DNA of 64,000 nucleotides from the NCBI GenBank assembly GCA_963989385.1, contig OZ022511.1:27150503-27214502 (forward strand). Reading direction: 5' to 3'. Positions 1-10,103 of this stretch are shown here, one piece after another (the first letter of the stretch is position 1; each line of letters opens with the position of its first letter). The translations under genes were made by a program, and so were the position numbers. The stretch is from Ctena decussata (taxonomy: Eukaryota > Mollusca > Bivalvia > Lucinida > Lucinidae). The notes under the pieces are model-generated. The model searched no databases. It saw only the letters and a list, made by a program, of their open reading frames with translations, and was not told where the DNA came from.

Positions 1-627
1 GGCTGCCTGGCGGTGTTCAAATGCTAGGGACAGTCTAAGACTTTTTTATATAACTGAAATTTGGCATAGCTTTTGTTGATTAGTATTTAAAGTGTGGGTG
101 GTATGATAACGACTGTCTATGGCTGCTACCATGTTAACTGCTAAGTACGTGGTGGAAGTGTAGACAGTGATCTGACTATTCATTGTACGATTCTGGATTC
201 AATTTCACGAGGCTTTGTTATTGCAACTCAACAGCTGCGAACTCCATCTAACAAACTAATGAGGAACTGTCAGAGAACAGCTATATTTTTTCAGTTTCTT
301 CTCTACGACACTTTCTAACTCAAAAGCTGCGAACTCCGTCTCATAAACTGTCATAAGCTGTTAAGAAACTGTCAAATATCCCACAAGTTGTCTTCCGCAC
401 GGAAAACTAGCTATCTTTTTCCGTTTCTCCTCTACGGCACTTCCTACTTCCTTTAGATTTCGCCCAGCGCTCAGCCTCCTTGCATTTTGTGAGCAGACCA
501 TGAAGTGATCACAGAAGCGGCTAACGTTGACGCCATCTTGTTTTTATCAAATGGAACGTTCGACGTCATTACGTAGCGTAGTGACGGAAACTGCCGCACG
601 GCGGCGCTGAATTACTCCCACCTCACC
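1..627. mobile_element. Right end of a TTAA-target DNA element (truncated by window edge)
   Basis: This stretch is an inverted copy of 31299-31800. Both end in the same terminal repeat (GGTGAGGTGGGAGTAATT, here in reverse at 610-627) next to TTAA (628-631). The copy at 31299-34240 shows both termini. TTAA targets are known for piggyBac and Kolobok transposons; no transposase is visible here, so this is probably a non-autonomous copy. The left end lies outside the window. Confidence 0.7.
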
Positions 628-900
628 TTAAAGCGAATAATCATAAAAGTTGCAATTGAATATTTCAAATACTAGCATAACCTTATCATGTTCATGAATG
701 ACATTCTATGATCAGTTTCCTTTTTACGTCCTATATGATTTAAATAAACAAGCATGCCGGCTGAGACTTTCTATGAAAGCATAAAAGGTAAATTATTCAA
801 CGAATCGCACGAATACGGTGCGCGACGTCCAAACGCATTGCTCTCCAAGATTTTTGTTGAATGAAAAATATTTCCCAATCCCAGCAAAGACCATCTGAAC

Positions 901-1124
901 CGCGACACGAGAAAATCAACAAAGTTCCATGTGCGCCCAGTGAAGACTCAGAACAGCCTGGACATCCGCCCAGTCTGATCAGAGTCTTTGCTTTCGGCAT
1001 GGAGGTAGCTAACACCCTAGCTACCCTTTAAGCGCAAGCCAAGACTATGATCAGTCTGGGCTGATGCCCAGGATGATCTGAGTCTTCGCGCGGCGCATAT
1101 GCCACTTTATTCTGTGGTGTTGTG
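901..1124. mobile_element. Palindromic MITE, 'CGACACGA' family, copy 1
   Basis: It starts with CGCGACACGAGAAAA and holds mirrored blocks (GCCCAG..AGACTCAG and CTGAGTCTTCGC). The central segment GGTAGCTA..TAGCTACCCTTTAAGCG recurs at 50124-50421 and 63145-63325. The right terminus is diverged. It lies just upstream of the first visible cotransporter exon, inside an intron. Confidence 0.65.
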
Positions 1125-1157
1125 GCTCATCTTGTAATTTGTTTGTCTGTATTTCAG

Positions 1158-1320
1158 GGTTTGTATAGTGGTCCTACTGGTTATTGCTATAATCTGGATT
1201 CCAATCATTCAAAATTTTGGCGAATTGTTTCACTACATTCAAGCTATAACAAGCTTCCTGGCGCCACCTGTCTGTGCTGTATATGTACTTGCTGTTTTCT
1301 GGAAACGTACAAATGAAAAG
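1158..1320 (+). CDS. SLC5-family sodium/solute cotransporter, internal exon
   Basis: This is the first of four in-phase exons encoding the C-terminal part of an SLC5 (SGLT-type) sodium-coupled solute symporter, a plasma-membrane protein. The acceptor is TTTCAG at 1152-1157 and the donor is AAG|GTAAAA at 1321. The exon carries one leading base and then 54 codons. It encodes a hydrophobic helix (VVLLVIAIIW), then IPIIQ, a YIQAITSFLAPP segment and a second helix ending AVFWKRTNEK. The YIQ..T..LAPP..A...LAVFWKR.NE pattern is a hallmark of SGLT-like SLC5 members. Upstream exons are left of the window. The family is clear; sugar, inositol or another substrate cannot be decided from this part. Confidence 0.9.
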
Positions 1321-1346
1321 GTAAAATACCGTAAAAATCTAAATAT

Positions 1347-1541
1347 CGGGACACCTAGACCAGAGCAAACAGCGCAGACCCACATCAGACTGCTCCTGAA
1401 GGAGCAGTATGATCAGGGTCTACGCTGTTTGCAATTCATTTTTCAAATCTTCTGCATATTTAAGACGGATTACTACAATGAAAAACCAAGCAGCTGCTCA
1501 ATTTTTACGGAACTTGCGGTAATCGTTTTTGGTGTCCCAAC
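1347..1541. repeat. Intronic inverted-repeat element with hairpin core
   Basis: The termini TCGGGACACC (about 1347) and GGTGTCCC (about 1531) are inverted. The core contains GCAAACAGCGCAGACCC paired with GGGTCTACGCTGTTTGC around a GCTCCTGAAGGAGC loop. The same GCAAACAGTGTAGA hairpin core occurs in the MITEs at 4440 and 5100. Confidence 0.5.
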
Positions 1542-2031
1542 ATTTAAATGTCTTATGGTACCGTTATTTTACTGTCCAATTTCATAATCTTCTAGGAAGA
1601 TTCTTGTAGAACTACGCGATACACTTTAGCTTAAATTTCTGTCATGCGTACACTTTTTCCCCAATGAACTTACAATTTAAGATTTAAAGACATGTTTTTT
1701 TTCATACTTTTATAATGGTCTATAAAGACTGTATTTCAATTAAAGTTAGACCAAATTGACGTTCATAGCAAGATTAAGTTATTATCAACTTTAACCATAA
1801 TCATTAAACGACAGCAGACCTCTGATTTCAGATTTCTTAGAATGGTCTCGATGATTTCAAAAGACCAAACCGAAGGTATTACTGACTACATATTATTATT
1901 ATGCCTGCCTTCAAGAGTTACATTGTTTTCATTTACATTTATATTTCGGACTATCCCAGATATGCGAGTCAAGTTTTGAAATATTAACAGTTGAATCATC
2001 TTGTTATGCGTATACTTTCTTTGGTTTACAG
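1542..2031 (+). other. Cotransporter intron, nothing recognised
   Basis: AT-rich intron sequence between the first and second cotransporter exons. I see no coding potential or clear repeat apart from the element at its left end. Confidence 0.6.
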
Positions 2032-2250
2032 GGCGCTTTTTGGGGCTTGATGGTTGGTCTGGTCGTGGGTATTACCCGGTTTGCCTGGGAGTACGCCTAC
2101 TCCGTGCCGCCGTGTGGTGAGGAGGGGGATAAACGTCCACCCATTATTAAGGATGTACATTATCTACATTTCGGAATTATCCTGTTTGCAATATGTTTTA
2201 TAGTAACTGTGGTTGTCAGTCTATTCACTGCGCCTATCGACGAAAAACAC
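2032..2250 (+). CDS. SLC5-family cotransporter, internal exon
   Basis: The exon follows the acceptor TTTACAG (ends 2031) and ends at the donor CAC|GTAAGT (2251). It is exactly 73 codons, phase 0 at both ends. It encodes GAFWGLMVGLVVGITRF, where GAFWGL continues the ..WKR.NE.GAFWGL motif of SLC5 proteins. A short extracellular-type loop with two Cys and a second helix (HFGIILFAICFIVTVVVSLF) follow, ending TAPIDEKH. These correspond to late helices of the ~14-helix SGLT fold. Confidence 0.9.
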
Positions 2251-2333
2251 GTAAGTTACTAATACGTATACCATCTCATTGTCAGACATTGCCAGCTTTT
2301 GGCGCAAGTGGAGATAATCCATATACATTACCT

Positions 2334-2476
2334 GGGTCCGAGGTATACTTGAGTATAATCTCAAACTCAAAATAAAGCACACTGATTGGCTGCTTCCGAG
2401 CATGTGCTCGGGAGCAGCTAATCAGTGTGTTTGTTTTGAGTTTGAGAATGTACTCAAGTTTTATAACCTCGGGGCC
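2334..2476. mobile_element. Palindromic MITE, 'CCGAGGTTAT' family, copy 1
   Basis: A near-perfect palindrome opening GGGTCCGAGGTATACTTGAGT and closing with its complement (ACTCAAGTTTTATAACCTCGGGGCC). The arms GATTGGCTGCTTCCGAGCA/TGCTCGGGAGCAGCTAATC form the centre. It shares its terminal ~20 bp, but not its interior, with 56496-56740 and 63388-63632. It lies in the cotransporter intron just after the donor. Confidence 0.75.
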
Positions 2477-2880
2477 TGTTCGATAGATCGATAGTTCACT
2501 TAACAGTACTTTTATAGAGCTGTTCCATTCATGGGCAACACGAATTAAACATCCTAGACATCTGATTAATTTCAGGGCACACAATTTAAGGTTGTCAGAA
2601 TAACAAAAAGAAAGAATATGAGCCATGAATGAACATTTGTGTGTTTTCATTTTAAAACATAACAGTTTAGGAAGGTTTTGGCCAAAGAAGCAAACAGGAA
2701 GCCACAAATGTTGTCCTTGTTTGTAAAATGGCGGAAAAAGATAGAGGTGTTCCAATATACCTGAAGGTACCTTCAGTATTAGATTATAAGACGGGGGTTC
2801 ACCATTTCCAAATTACCGAAAATATGTAAATCAGTCTTGTGAAATTCAGCTATGAGATAGGGTTTCTCTTCTAAAAACAA

Positions 2881-2935
2881 TCCAAAAAATCTAGATCCGT
2901 CTTATAAGAGGGATCTAGATTTTTGGGATTGTTTC
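2881..2935. repeat. Hairpin palindrome
   Basis: AACAATCCAAAAAATCTAGAT pairs with ATCTAGATTTTTGGGATTGTT around CCGTCTTATAAGAGGG. It may be the core of a MITE. It is intronic. Confidence 0.55.
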
Positions 2936-2983
2936 GAAAGGGAAAATCATATCACGGAAGTAAAACGGGATACTCTTATGTTA

Positions 2984-3252
2984 GCCGGACCGCGTAGCGC
3001 AGTCGGCGGGGCGTCTGACTTATAAGCCAGAAGTCCTGGGTTCGATACCCGGTCCGGCCACTTACTTTCATTTCTCCTTCCGCTGATTCAAGAATGGCCG
3101 CAGTTGTCAGTTACTGGTGAAAGTAAGTACACTTAGTACTGGTTAACCGCTTATGAGGTCTAAGCCTGCCCAGGAATAGTGTAGTTAGGCTAACTGACCG
3201 CTCCGACATGACCATAACTGTTTACCATGGGCGTTAAACAATAACACAACAA
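2984..3252 (+). mobile_element. tRNA-derived SINE, copy A
   Basis: The 5' head (2984-3060) has a tRNA-like layout: acceptor GCCGGAC..GTCCGGC, an A-box-like GCGTAGCGCAGTCGG, a B-box-like GGGTTCGATACCC, and terminal CCA. A ~190-bp body is shared with copies at 22761 and 48418. The direct repeat CTTATGTTA flanks it (2975-2983 and 3253-3261), which indicates target-primed insertion. It is in the same orientation as the host cotransporter gene, in its third visible intron. Confidence 0.85.
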
Positions 3253-3318
3253 CTTATGTTAGTTTCGTATCTTACGTTATACACTGACGTAAGTTTCGTA
3301 TCTTTATTTAAATTTCAG

Positions 3319-3430
3319 CTTCACAGATTACTATACTGGAACCGGTTTGACACTGATGATAGAACTGACATCTCAGAAGACGATCATTCGAAGAAACCAA
3401 CTTCCGGTCCATCATTGTTTGGTTCACATG
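3319..3430 (+). CDS. SLC5-family cotransporter, penultimate exon
   Basis: Acceptor ATTTCAG ends at 3318 and the donor is CATG|GTAAGG at 3431. The exon has 37 codons plus one base. It encodes LHRLLYWNRFDTDDR followed by an acidic, Ser/Pro-rich hydrophilic stretch. This is the large intracellular loop before the last helix of SGLT proteins, which is poorly conserved apart from the leading L..L.W..R segment. Confidence 0.85.
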
Positions 3431-3800
3431 GTAAGGCTTTTTTTTTATTTTCACTTATGACCTACAAAGCAGATTGTCTCTGTTTCTGTCCCCTATAAAT
3501 ACTTGGAACTTGATAGAAGTTTTCAATTAATATTTTGGTTATTTGTGATATGATATGTGAAAGCATTAGATGAGTATAGTCTGAACCTAAATACGGTATC
3601 TGTTACTTTAATTCATTTTTGTCCGGTCTGCTTGTGACATGACTTTGCTTGGAACGGCTTGATTCATCGCCACTGAATGAAGCAGTCTGTAGTTTAGAGG
3701 TGGCAAATTAGTGTTACACCGTCATTACATGACATGAAGAAAGAAAGAAAAGAAAAAATAATAAAGAATGTGTGACACGAACATGTGTTTATCATTGCAG

Positions 3801-4018
3801 ACGACTACGACACGCTTCCTTGGTACAAGAAAGCTTGCCAATGGATTTGTGGCATTGAAAAGATCGAGGACCATCCTACGCTCACACCGGAAGAGCAAGC
3901 CGCCATTGACCGGAAGCAACAATCTATTCACCAAGATAAGTTCTGGAGGAGAATTCTCAACGCTAACGCCGTTGTGCTTATGACATTGGCAGTGTTCTTA
4001 TGGGGATTTTATGCATAG
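3801..4018 (+). CDS. SLC5-family cotransporter, last exon with stop codon
   Basis: Acceptor TTGCAG ends at 3800. The first two bases complete a codon from the previous exon, and the frame closes at TAG 4016-4018. It encodes DDYDTLPWYKKACQWICG, a charged segment with an EEQAA motif, and a final hydrophobic helix ending in GFYA at the C-terminus. Ending directly after the last membrane helix is typical of SGLT-type SLC5 proteins. The four exons give about 203 residues, roughly the last third of a protein normally near 650-700 residues. Confidence 0.9.
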
Positions 4019-4439
4019 TTTTTCGAAGGGACACATTGTCTCAAATCCATCTCCGGCCCGTAGTGCACAGTGCTTTTTAAACATAAATCTGAGTACGTTT
4101 CCAAATTCATTGTACAGATACATACACGCGTCAACAGCTATGGTGGAATACAGACAGCGTTTTCAAGTAAACTTAGGGGTCAGTTCTTAGGTGGTATTTC
4201 AAAACAACGCACATTAAGGAACATTTTCCTTCGACAGTGTTTCGACAATTTCTAATTGGTGTTTGACCAATTACGAAATTAGGGTGAATGGGTACACTTT
4301 TAGGGCTCCAGCGGAAATCGGACAAGAAGGACATCCACGCTGTGCTGGGGGTACAACGCTAGAGAGTTAGCTCAGTAATCACTTCAAAAAGTTGACCTTT
4401 TATTATGTCAAAGATTGCTTGAATTGTTCTTGAAGTTAA
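4019..4439 (+). other. Probable 3' UTR / intergenic DNA after the cotransporter
   Basis: No ORF of note. Candidate AATAAA signals are downstream (for example about 4676). A segment GTGAATGGGTACACTTTTAGGG (about 4283) recurs near 51247 (reverse) and 53965, so part of this is repeat-derived. Confidence 0.4.
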
Positions 4440-4644
4440 CCCTTAATGCGCCAAAAAAAGCAGACGACAAAATTTACGTCTGCAGAATTTCAAAAAATGT
4501 TTCATCCAAGTGATATCATATAGAGAATTCGAACACTAGAGGGCAAACAGTGTAGATTCAGATGAGGTGGCTCATTTTGAGCCATCTCATGTGGATCTAC
4601 ACTGTTCACCAATTCAGCAATTTTAAATTTTGACGCTTTAAGGA
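4440..4644. mobile_element. TTAA-flanked MITE, copy 1 (piggyBac-like ends)
   Basis: A 205-bp element flanked by TTAA (4436-4439 and 4645-4648). The ends are CCCTTAATGCGCC and its diverged inverse GACGCTTTAAGGA. A central hairpin pairs GCAAACAGTGTAGATTC with GGATCTACACTGTTC around GAGGTGGCTCAT. TTAA targets and CCC termini are typical of piggyBac-group MITEs. A second copy is at 5100. Confidence 0.75.
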
Positions 4645-5099
4645 TTAAAACTCCCAGTGCCTATAATGCCTCGCAAATAAAAAAACACACAGCGGTCGTA
4701 GGGGAAATAATTTACTTTTAACCAACAGCTTGTGTTGATAAAGGTTTATCTCTCTTGGTACATGCATCTTGCTGAGTCCACGAGCAAACGAACAGAGAAG
4801 ACTCGGGTCAGCCTTTGCATCCGCGTCCCCAGTGTTTTAGATTAGGAATAGCAATGATAATTAAGGAATAACTTCCAATATTTCTGCACAAAACATATGT
4901 TGTGACCCCTCGCCTAGACGGTTCTAACCAGTGGTGACAAGTCACAACACGGGGGCGCTCCACATGCCACACCGAAGGGGACTATTCTTCATGTTGAAAC
5001 ATGGATACTAACCTATAGATCACTTTTGCTGTTTGGTATTTTACTGTTCTCGAACAAATATTTATTGTGAATCAATGTGCTCAGTTGTTCAATTTTTAA

Positions 5100-5299
5100 C
5101 CCTCAAAGCGCCAAAAAAAGCAGACGACACAGAAAATTTACAGATCCGCGAAAATTTAAATGAAAATGTTTCATGTTGAGAATTCAAAAGCTAAAAGGCA
5201 AACAGTGTAGACCAAGATGAGGTGGCTCATCATTAGCCGACTCATCTGGATTTACGCTGTTTGCAAATTCTACTTCTTTCAGTTTTGACACTTTAGGGG
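5100..5299. mobile_element. TTAA-flanked MITE, copy 2 (piggyBac-like ends)
   Basis: A 200-bp relative of the element at 4440. It starts CCCTCAAAGCGCC, ends CACTTTAGGGG and is flanked by TTAA at 5096-5099 and 5300-5303. The central hairpin (GCAAACAGTGTAGACC / ATTTACGCTGTTTGC) is retained. The two copies lie 0.45 kb apart in the same orientation. Confidence 0.75.
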
Positions 5300-5443
5300 T
5301 TAATAAACGAAAATTTTGTCTTAAATATGTCTTCTTTTTTATAGATACATCTTGCATAATTACGATTTTATCATGCGTTTTTATACGGAAATAGAAATTT
5401 ACAAATAAATATTAGATTTGTATAAAGGTTTAGTTACGTTGTT

Positions 5444-5710
5444 TCATTTGCTTATTTCCCAGTCCAGATTTTGGCTCCTGAACCTATGGTATCTTAAGCA
5501 CGCTATCACTCGACGTAACTTCAGGACCGCAGAGGTACATAGACCATTACACTTGGCCACACAATATTGATATCTAGCGCCACAGCGTCTAGTAAACGTA
5601 CGATTCCATTCCCACCTGGTAATTAGAATTTCAAGCTTTTGCAAACAGTTAGCCAAAATATAATATTTATACTTGCCATTGACTTTTCGTAGGTAAACCT
5701 TTTGGACCAA
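5444..5710 (-). CDS. Uncertain: possible extra 3' exon of the phospholipase A2 gene
   Basis: A minus-strand open frame with a Trp- and Cys-containing basic tail (TRWEWNRTFTRRCGARYQYC, then KCNGLC) ending in a stop. It lies downstream of the phospholipase exon on the same strand. Secretory group III enzymes have Cys-containing C-terminal extensions, so it could be a terminal exon spliced from the alternative donor at 7787. A possible phase-compatible acceptor (CAAAAG|CTT) is weak. It may equally be chance sequence. Confidence 0.2.
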   Translation of the reverse strand: MVQKVYLRKVNGKYKYYILANCLQKLEILITRWEWNRTFTRRCGARYQYCVAKCNGLCTSAVLKLRRVIACLRYHRFRSQNLDWEISK

Positions 5711-5722
5711 CTAGATTCACCT

Positions 5723-6155
5723 AAGGAATGAATTTCATTTTTCTGAGGTTTATCGAAGTGTAAACTGCACTGGGTCACGTGCAAAGTGAATGAACCCCGG
5801 GTTCACGTAAACTTTGCTAGTGACCCAATATAGTTTACACTTCTATAAATCTCAGAAAAATTAAGTTCATTGCTTATATTTACATTCATTCCAATCAAAA
5901 CCTCGATGAAAAATCATATAGAAGCGCTAAAATTGAAACAGTAAAACATGTACACGCAGTTTTTCTGCTAGCAGCGGAACAGCGAGAATGACGTCATGAC
6001 GTCGCCGATGTCCAATCAGACTGTAGAGAGTCATTGTTTATTTTGACGTCATTGACGTCGCGTGGCTCAATGTAATCATTGGAATGTAAACTACATTAGG
6101 TTCCAATGGTTTACTATATAGGGCTTTTCAGTAAATACACCAAGAATGTAAATAT
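5723..6155. mobile_element. ~430-bp repeat with hairpin head, copy 1
   Basis: About 90% similar by eye to 59754-60180 along its whole length. The left part is a ~100-bp hairpin (GAAGTGTAAACTGCACTGGG ... CCCAATATAGTTTACACTTC, with CACGTGCAAAGTGAATGAACC in the arm). The right part carries several TGACGTCA-type palindromes and ends at CAAGAATGTAAATAT. No coding capacity. Confidence 0.75.
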
Positions 6156-7322
6156 ACACCGATGAACGACAATTGATCAACCGGCGTTGTCGTCTAGCGA
6201 CGTCTAAGATAAACGATTATCATTATTGGTCCATGTAACGTTCGACTGACGCCACGTCAGGGCCACGGCTGTTTAACGTAATGGCCGAGCTCGTCGTTTC
6301 CTTTTTTTTCGACCCATATCGGAAACGGCACAGAAAGGGTCTAAAATAAAGTGTAAATATTTTTTTTTATATATCTACCCTTCTATCTGGTAGCTCGATA
6401 TACTGAAATACTGTCTCAAAGAGCCGTTGATCACAAAACAACCAACCAATCAACTTATAGACCTATTTTGATTTGTAATGTACAGGTACCCAGCTACCCC
6501 GTAGTAATGTCTATTGTCTCTAGCAAATGACATCTTTTTGTATGCAAGAAAGCCAATTACATGTACTAGTAATAGCTTTCGAAACAGTTATCTAGTAGTG
6601 AGAAGCCATCTGCTGCTTTGGGTGTTCTGGTAACTGACTGAATTTCTGATAACGGTGATATTTGCTACAATCAAGGACCGTTACTACGGGGTACACACTA
6701 CACTCAAGTAAATTAAAAACGCTACACCGAAATTTTGAAATTTAGAGCTGTTAAAATAAAACTAGGACGCTGGTTTTTATATATGATCAAACATATATGA
6801 CATGACCTACATTTAACTTTTCATTTATCAGGATATTCTACGTCTGGTTTGTGACGTCACATATGGCGTCATTTTTATAATGAGGATATCACTGTTAGTG
6901 CACACTTTTCCAGGGCAATAATTTCTACGAAATTGAATGCGTTGGATGATTTACATTCAAAAAGACTAGACATTTTGGATTCAGCCATGATAATGTATTG
7001 ATCAAAGGATTTTTTTTTTGGGGTTGCCTCGCCACCTTTTTGTTGGTTGATGATGATGAAAGCACAAAATCCTTATTTTGCAAAAAGATATTCCACTTAA
7101 TTAAAATGGGACGTAATCAGTCATACCGCAGATTTTCGTTTTGTCAGGAAACGATAATTGGAATTGATTAATACGCTTTGATACGCCGTAGACGTAAAAA
7201 GTGACGTTAACGTAGGCTGAAAGTGACGTAATCCGTACAGACATGCTCTTCTATTCATCTGAGTATAATTCCAAACAAAAGTTTGTTTGATTCGTAAGCA
7301 TTTTTTGTAAACTTAAAGACCC
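6156..7322. other. Intergenic DNA, mostly unassigned
   Basis: Contains a fragment at about 6392-6455 (TACTGAAATACTGTCTCAAAG...AACCAACCAATCAAC) shared with 51400-51460; this looks like the 3' end of an unnamed retroelement. Several TGACGT motifs and a T-run at about 7010 are present. No gene is recognised. Confidence 0.4.
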
Positions 7323-7545
7323 GGGGCCGTATTCATAAAGCCACTTAAGTGGTTGCTATGCGGTTGCTAAGGCTAAATATCTTTAAAGGAGATTCCCTAC
7401 GACTATGAAATTTGGTCTGGAGGAACAGTCTTTGTAAGACTGTTCCTCCAGAGCAAATTTCATAGTTGTAGGGAATCTCCATCAAAGAAATTTAGCCTTA
7501 GCAACAGCATAGCAACCACTTAAGTCGTTTTATGAATACGGCCCC
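7323..7545. mobile_element. Near-perfect palindromic MITE (GGGGCCGTATTCATAAA ends)
   Basis: A 223-bp foldback. GGGGCCGTATTCATAAA at the left is mirrored by TTTATGAATACGGCCCC at the right, and the arms (CACTTAAGTGGTTGCTATG, GGAGATTCCCTAC, CTGGAGGAACAGTCTT) pair almost throughout with a loop of a few bases. It lies just beyond the 3' end of the phospholipase gene. Confidence 0.8.
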
Positions 7546-7643
7546 CGTTGTCGCTATCTAATACTTCAAACAATATCCAATGCATTTTCCATTGAAAAAG
7601 TGTAGCGTTTCTACCTCTCTTGAGTGTATTTAATTTGACACTT

Positions 7644-8017
7644 TTAGTAGGCTTTTAAAATGCAACGGGAACAACCAAGCAATATAATATAGGTTGGATA
7701 CATTTTATTATTTTTCAATATGGCGACACATTTATCGCTGTATTCCCAACAAAGCCCAAGAATAGAGAAGGTACACACTTTTCTCACATCAAAATCAAAA
7801 CATTTCATTTTAGCCACATTGAAAAATATTTTCCCGATCGTGTTTGAAGTTTGTGAGTTTACCTTCCGGAGACAATTGTACAACCTCATGTCACACCCGC
7901 AGTGGCTTATCGGTACAACGCTGGGGTTAGAAAAATAGTATCGTTTCTCAAAGGCTTTGATGATTGGCTTACACAAATCATGTGACCGGCAGCATTCGTC
8001 TACGTCAGCCTGATCCC
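7644..8017 (-). CDS. Group III secretory phospholipase A2-like, active-site exon and 3' end
   Basis: Secretory PLA2 hydrolyses the sn-2 ester of phospholipids in a Ca2+-dependent way. On the minus strand, acceptor TTTCAG|GG (AG at 8019-8018) starts the exon with two bases completing a codon. It then encodes an acidic segment and ECCRSHDLC, the PLA2 active-site CC-x-x-HD-x-C motif. CGCDMRLYNCL and IGKIFFNVAKMKCF follow, matching the group III order (CxCD..F..CL, then VG..YFN....C). The frame closes at 7644. An alternative is a donor at 7787 (GAT|GTGAGA) and a further exon downstream, because the residues after CFDFD look less family-like. Its partner exon is at 62945-63081. Nothing in the sequence shows whether the product is digestive, immune or venom-like. 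Confidence 0.8.
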
Positions 8018-8190
8018 CTGAAAGAAAGAAGATACATTTCTCAGAAGGAACCAGTTAAAATTTCTTTCCAAATGAAGTGTAGTCCCCGTGCAGCTCCCTT
8101 TCTATTTCGCTACCGGTACGTGTACATGTATGTGTTTTAGAGGGTTGTGCAAACATAAAATATATAGAGGATTTTACATATGTGTTGAAG

Positions 8191-8291
8191 TATTATTTAA
8201 TTTATTAAACGAGTTGGGAAAGAGATAAGATGCGAGGCTATGCCGGGCATCTAATCGTTTTTTCTCAATGAGTTTAATAAATTCAATAATA
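8191..8291. repeat. Inverted-repeat element, AT-rich ends
   Basis: TATTATTTAATTTATTAAAC at the left is mirrored by GTTTAATAAATTCAATAATA at the right, about 100 bp in all with a GC-richer centre. Probably a small MITE inside the long phospholipase intron. Confidence 0.55.
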
Positions 8292-8443
8292 CAGGAGCAT
8301 CAATGCAAGATTCTTTTTATCATATGACACTAAAATTGCATTTTGTAAGCGAATTTTGCACTAAAACATCGCGAGTTCCGCGACGTTTTATGGACGTCGA
8401 CGCATAACGTTATGACGTTATTTAAGAAATAGATCAACTCTAG

Positions 8444-8578
8444 CAGTGAATTGTTGAGTAATAATTCACTGTTTGAAGGTCAGTTGTAAAGTAGTTCATA
8501 TCACGAGCGCGGAGCGCGAGTGATATATCTACTTACAACTGACCGACAAACGGTGAATCATTACTCAACAATTCACTG
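8444..8578. repeat. Foldback repeat
   Basis: CAGTGAATTGTTGAGTAAT and GGTCAGTTGTAAAGTAG on the left pair with CTACTTACAACTGACC and ATTACTCAACAATTCACTG on the right, around a CGAGCGCGGAGCGCGAG centre. TGACGT-rich flanks to about 8830 may belong to the same element. Confidence 0.6.
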
Positions 8579-8923
8579 CTTGAGCTGAACTATTTCGATT
8601 CTAACACTCAAAAACGCTGAAAAGTATTCTTTTCATTCAAATTCTCCCAACCTTCCTGCCAGCGCGTTCATGCTCCCACTAATATTCTAAGCTGTATCTA
8701 AGATAAATGTATGTTTTATGGCGATTTTAGAAAGAAAAAGAGACGTTTCACCGTCTAACGTCTCAAAACGTCACAAAATTACGTCAGTATTGCCAGTGAC
8801 GTCAGCAGTTAGACTCACGCGCTCCGAAACAGTGAATTGTTACAGAATAAAACACGGAAACTTTCCATTGCTTTTATAGGCGCACTGTGTTAGAATTGCA
8901 TATGTAATCCAAAAGTTGATAGA

Positions 8924-9088
8924 GTTTATTAATCGTCCCATTAAAATTATGGGATTTATAAACCTCCCGAGGTTTATAAATCAAAGATCCGATAAAAAAA
9001 CGAGTCCGAAGGACGGGATTCTTTATCGGATCTTTAAACCTCCCGAGGTTTATAAATCCCATATTTTAAATGGGACGATTCAATAAAC
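8924..9088. repeat. Foldback MITE
   Basis: The left end GTTTATTAATCGTCCCAT mirrors the right end ATGGGACGATTCAATAAAC. Each arm contains the palindrome AACCTCCCGAGGTTTATAAA, and the centre is GATCCGATAAA..TTTATCGGATC. Confidence 0.7.
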
Positions 9089-10010
9089 TGTACATTACAT
9101 TCGTTTATCCTACAACTAAAGAATATTTCAATTTGTTTTTTTTTTTATGTTTTCAAGAGTCCTTCTGAGAGCCTGTACACAAAAGTGCGAAAGAATACAC
9201 GAAAATTAAAATAATACGTCGCCATTTTGTTTTCTGAAAGGGCCAAGATTTGTCAAAATAAGAATAATCTACCCGCCTATGGAACGTACATCATATTTTT
9301 GCAATCATTGTCTGTACGGCTACTGGTCCCGACGATCCAAGGCTCGAAGAAAGTCTCACGGCTATGAACTGAGTGATATGTTTCTTGTAGCACAATGCGG
9401 AGCGTGTGTGATAAAAGGCAATGCAATCCTAGTTAAAACTGACGATTCGTTCAGTTGAACACGCCAGTACTACACACCAAAGTTTCTCATAGGTTTGACA
9501 TTTCTGTTGTTTTCTCAATATCATAAAGGACAAGTTTGACGTGTTTTTAAAGCTTCAACTGCAGTCGGAAGATACACTTTGAAAAGTAGTTCTAAAACCC
9601 GGTATCCGGCCGTACATCAATAGCCAATCTCTGAATATTATAGAGAAGGTAACCAATCTACAGGGATTTATTTCCCTAGAGGAAATAAATCCTCTCGGAG
9701 ACCTGGGAAATAGCATATTTATATTGGCAAGAAATCCTTGTATTTCTTTGCTAAGAATGTAATATTCATTTTAATGCATGGCTTTATTACACTCAAAAGC
9801 GACGTCATATGATAAATACTCTTTCCCCGGAAGGAGCACCACATAATATATGGTCAATCTCAGAATCATTTGTGGAAAGTAACTCTGACGTCAGGAAAAT
9901 CTGTAATGTGTTTTCATTGATTTCAAAAGGCATTGACAAGGTACAGTATGCAGCCTTATGACCCGCCATGCGGAGGTACAATATCAAAGCAAATCCCAGG
10001 TGAGCTATAG
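9089..10010. other. Phospholipase intron, unassigned
   Basis: No supported gene. A small hairpin at 9660-9695 (GGGATTTATTTCC / GGAAATAAATCC) is visible. A minus-strand 75-codon frame at 9805-10032 begins with a hydrophobic stretch, but I could not link it to a family. Confidence 0.4.
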
Positions 10011-10103
10011 AGAATCTTACACGAGTGGCCATTTCATATGAACTTTATGGAACTCGGCGAGTTTCATAAATTTCATATGAAATGACCACGAGTGTAAGAT
10101 TCT
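10011..10103. repeat. Palindrome, 93 bp
   Basis: AGAATCTTACACGAGTGGCC with CATTTCATATGAA at the left is mirrored by TTCATATGAAATG and CACGAGTGTAAGATTCT at the right, around an ACTCGGCGAGT centre. Arms are almost identical. Confidence 0.7.

Noticed and set aside
2984..3060. tRNA gene
   Set aside because: The tRNA-like fold is the head of a SINE: the same head plus body occurs at 22761 and 48418 with target duplications, and the anticodon loop is irregular.
9805..10032. Secreted small protein (hydrophobic N-terminus) on the minus strand
   Set aside because: It starts within the arm of a palindrome and no family motif or splice support is seen.
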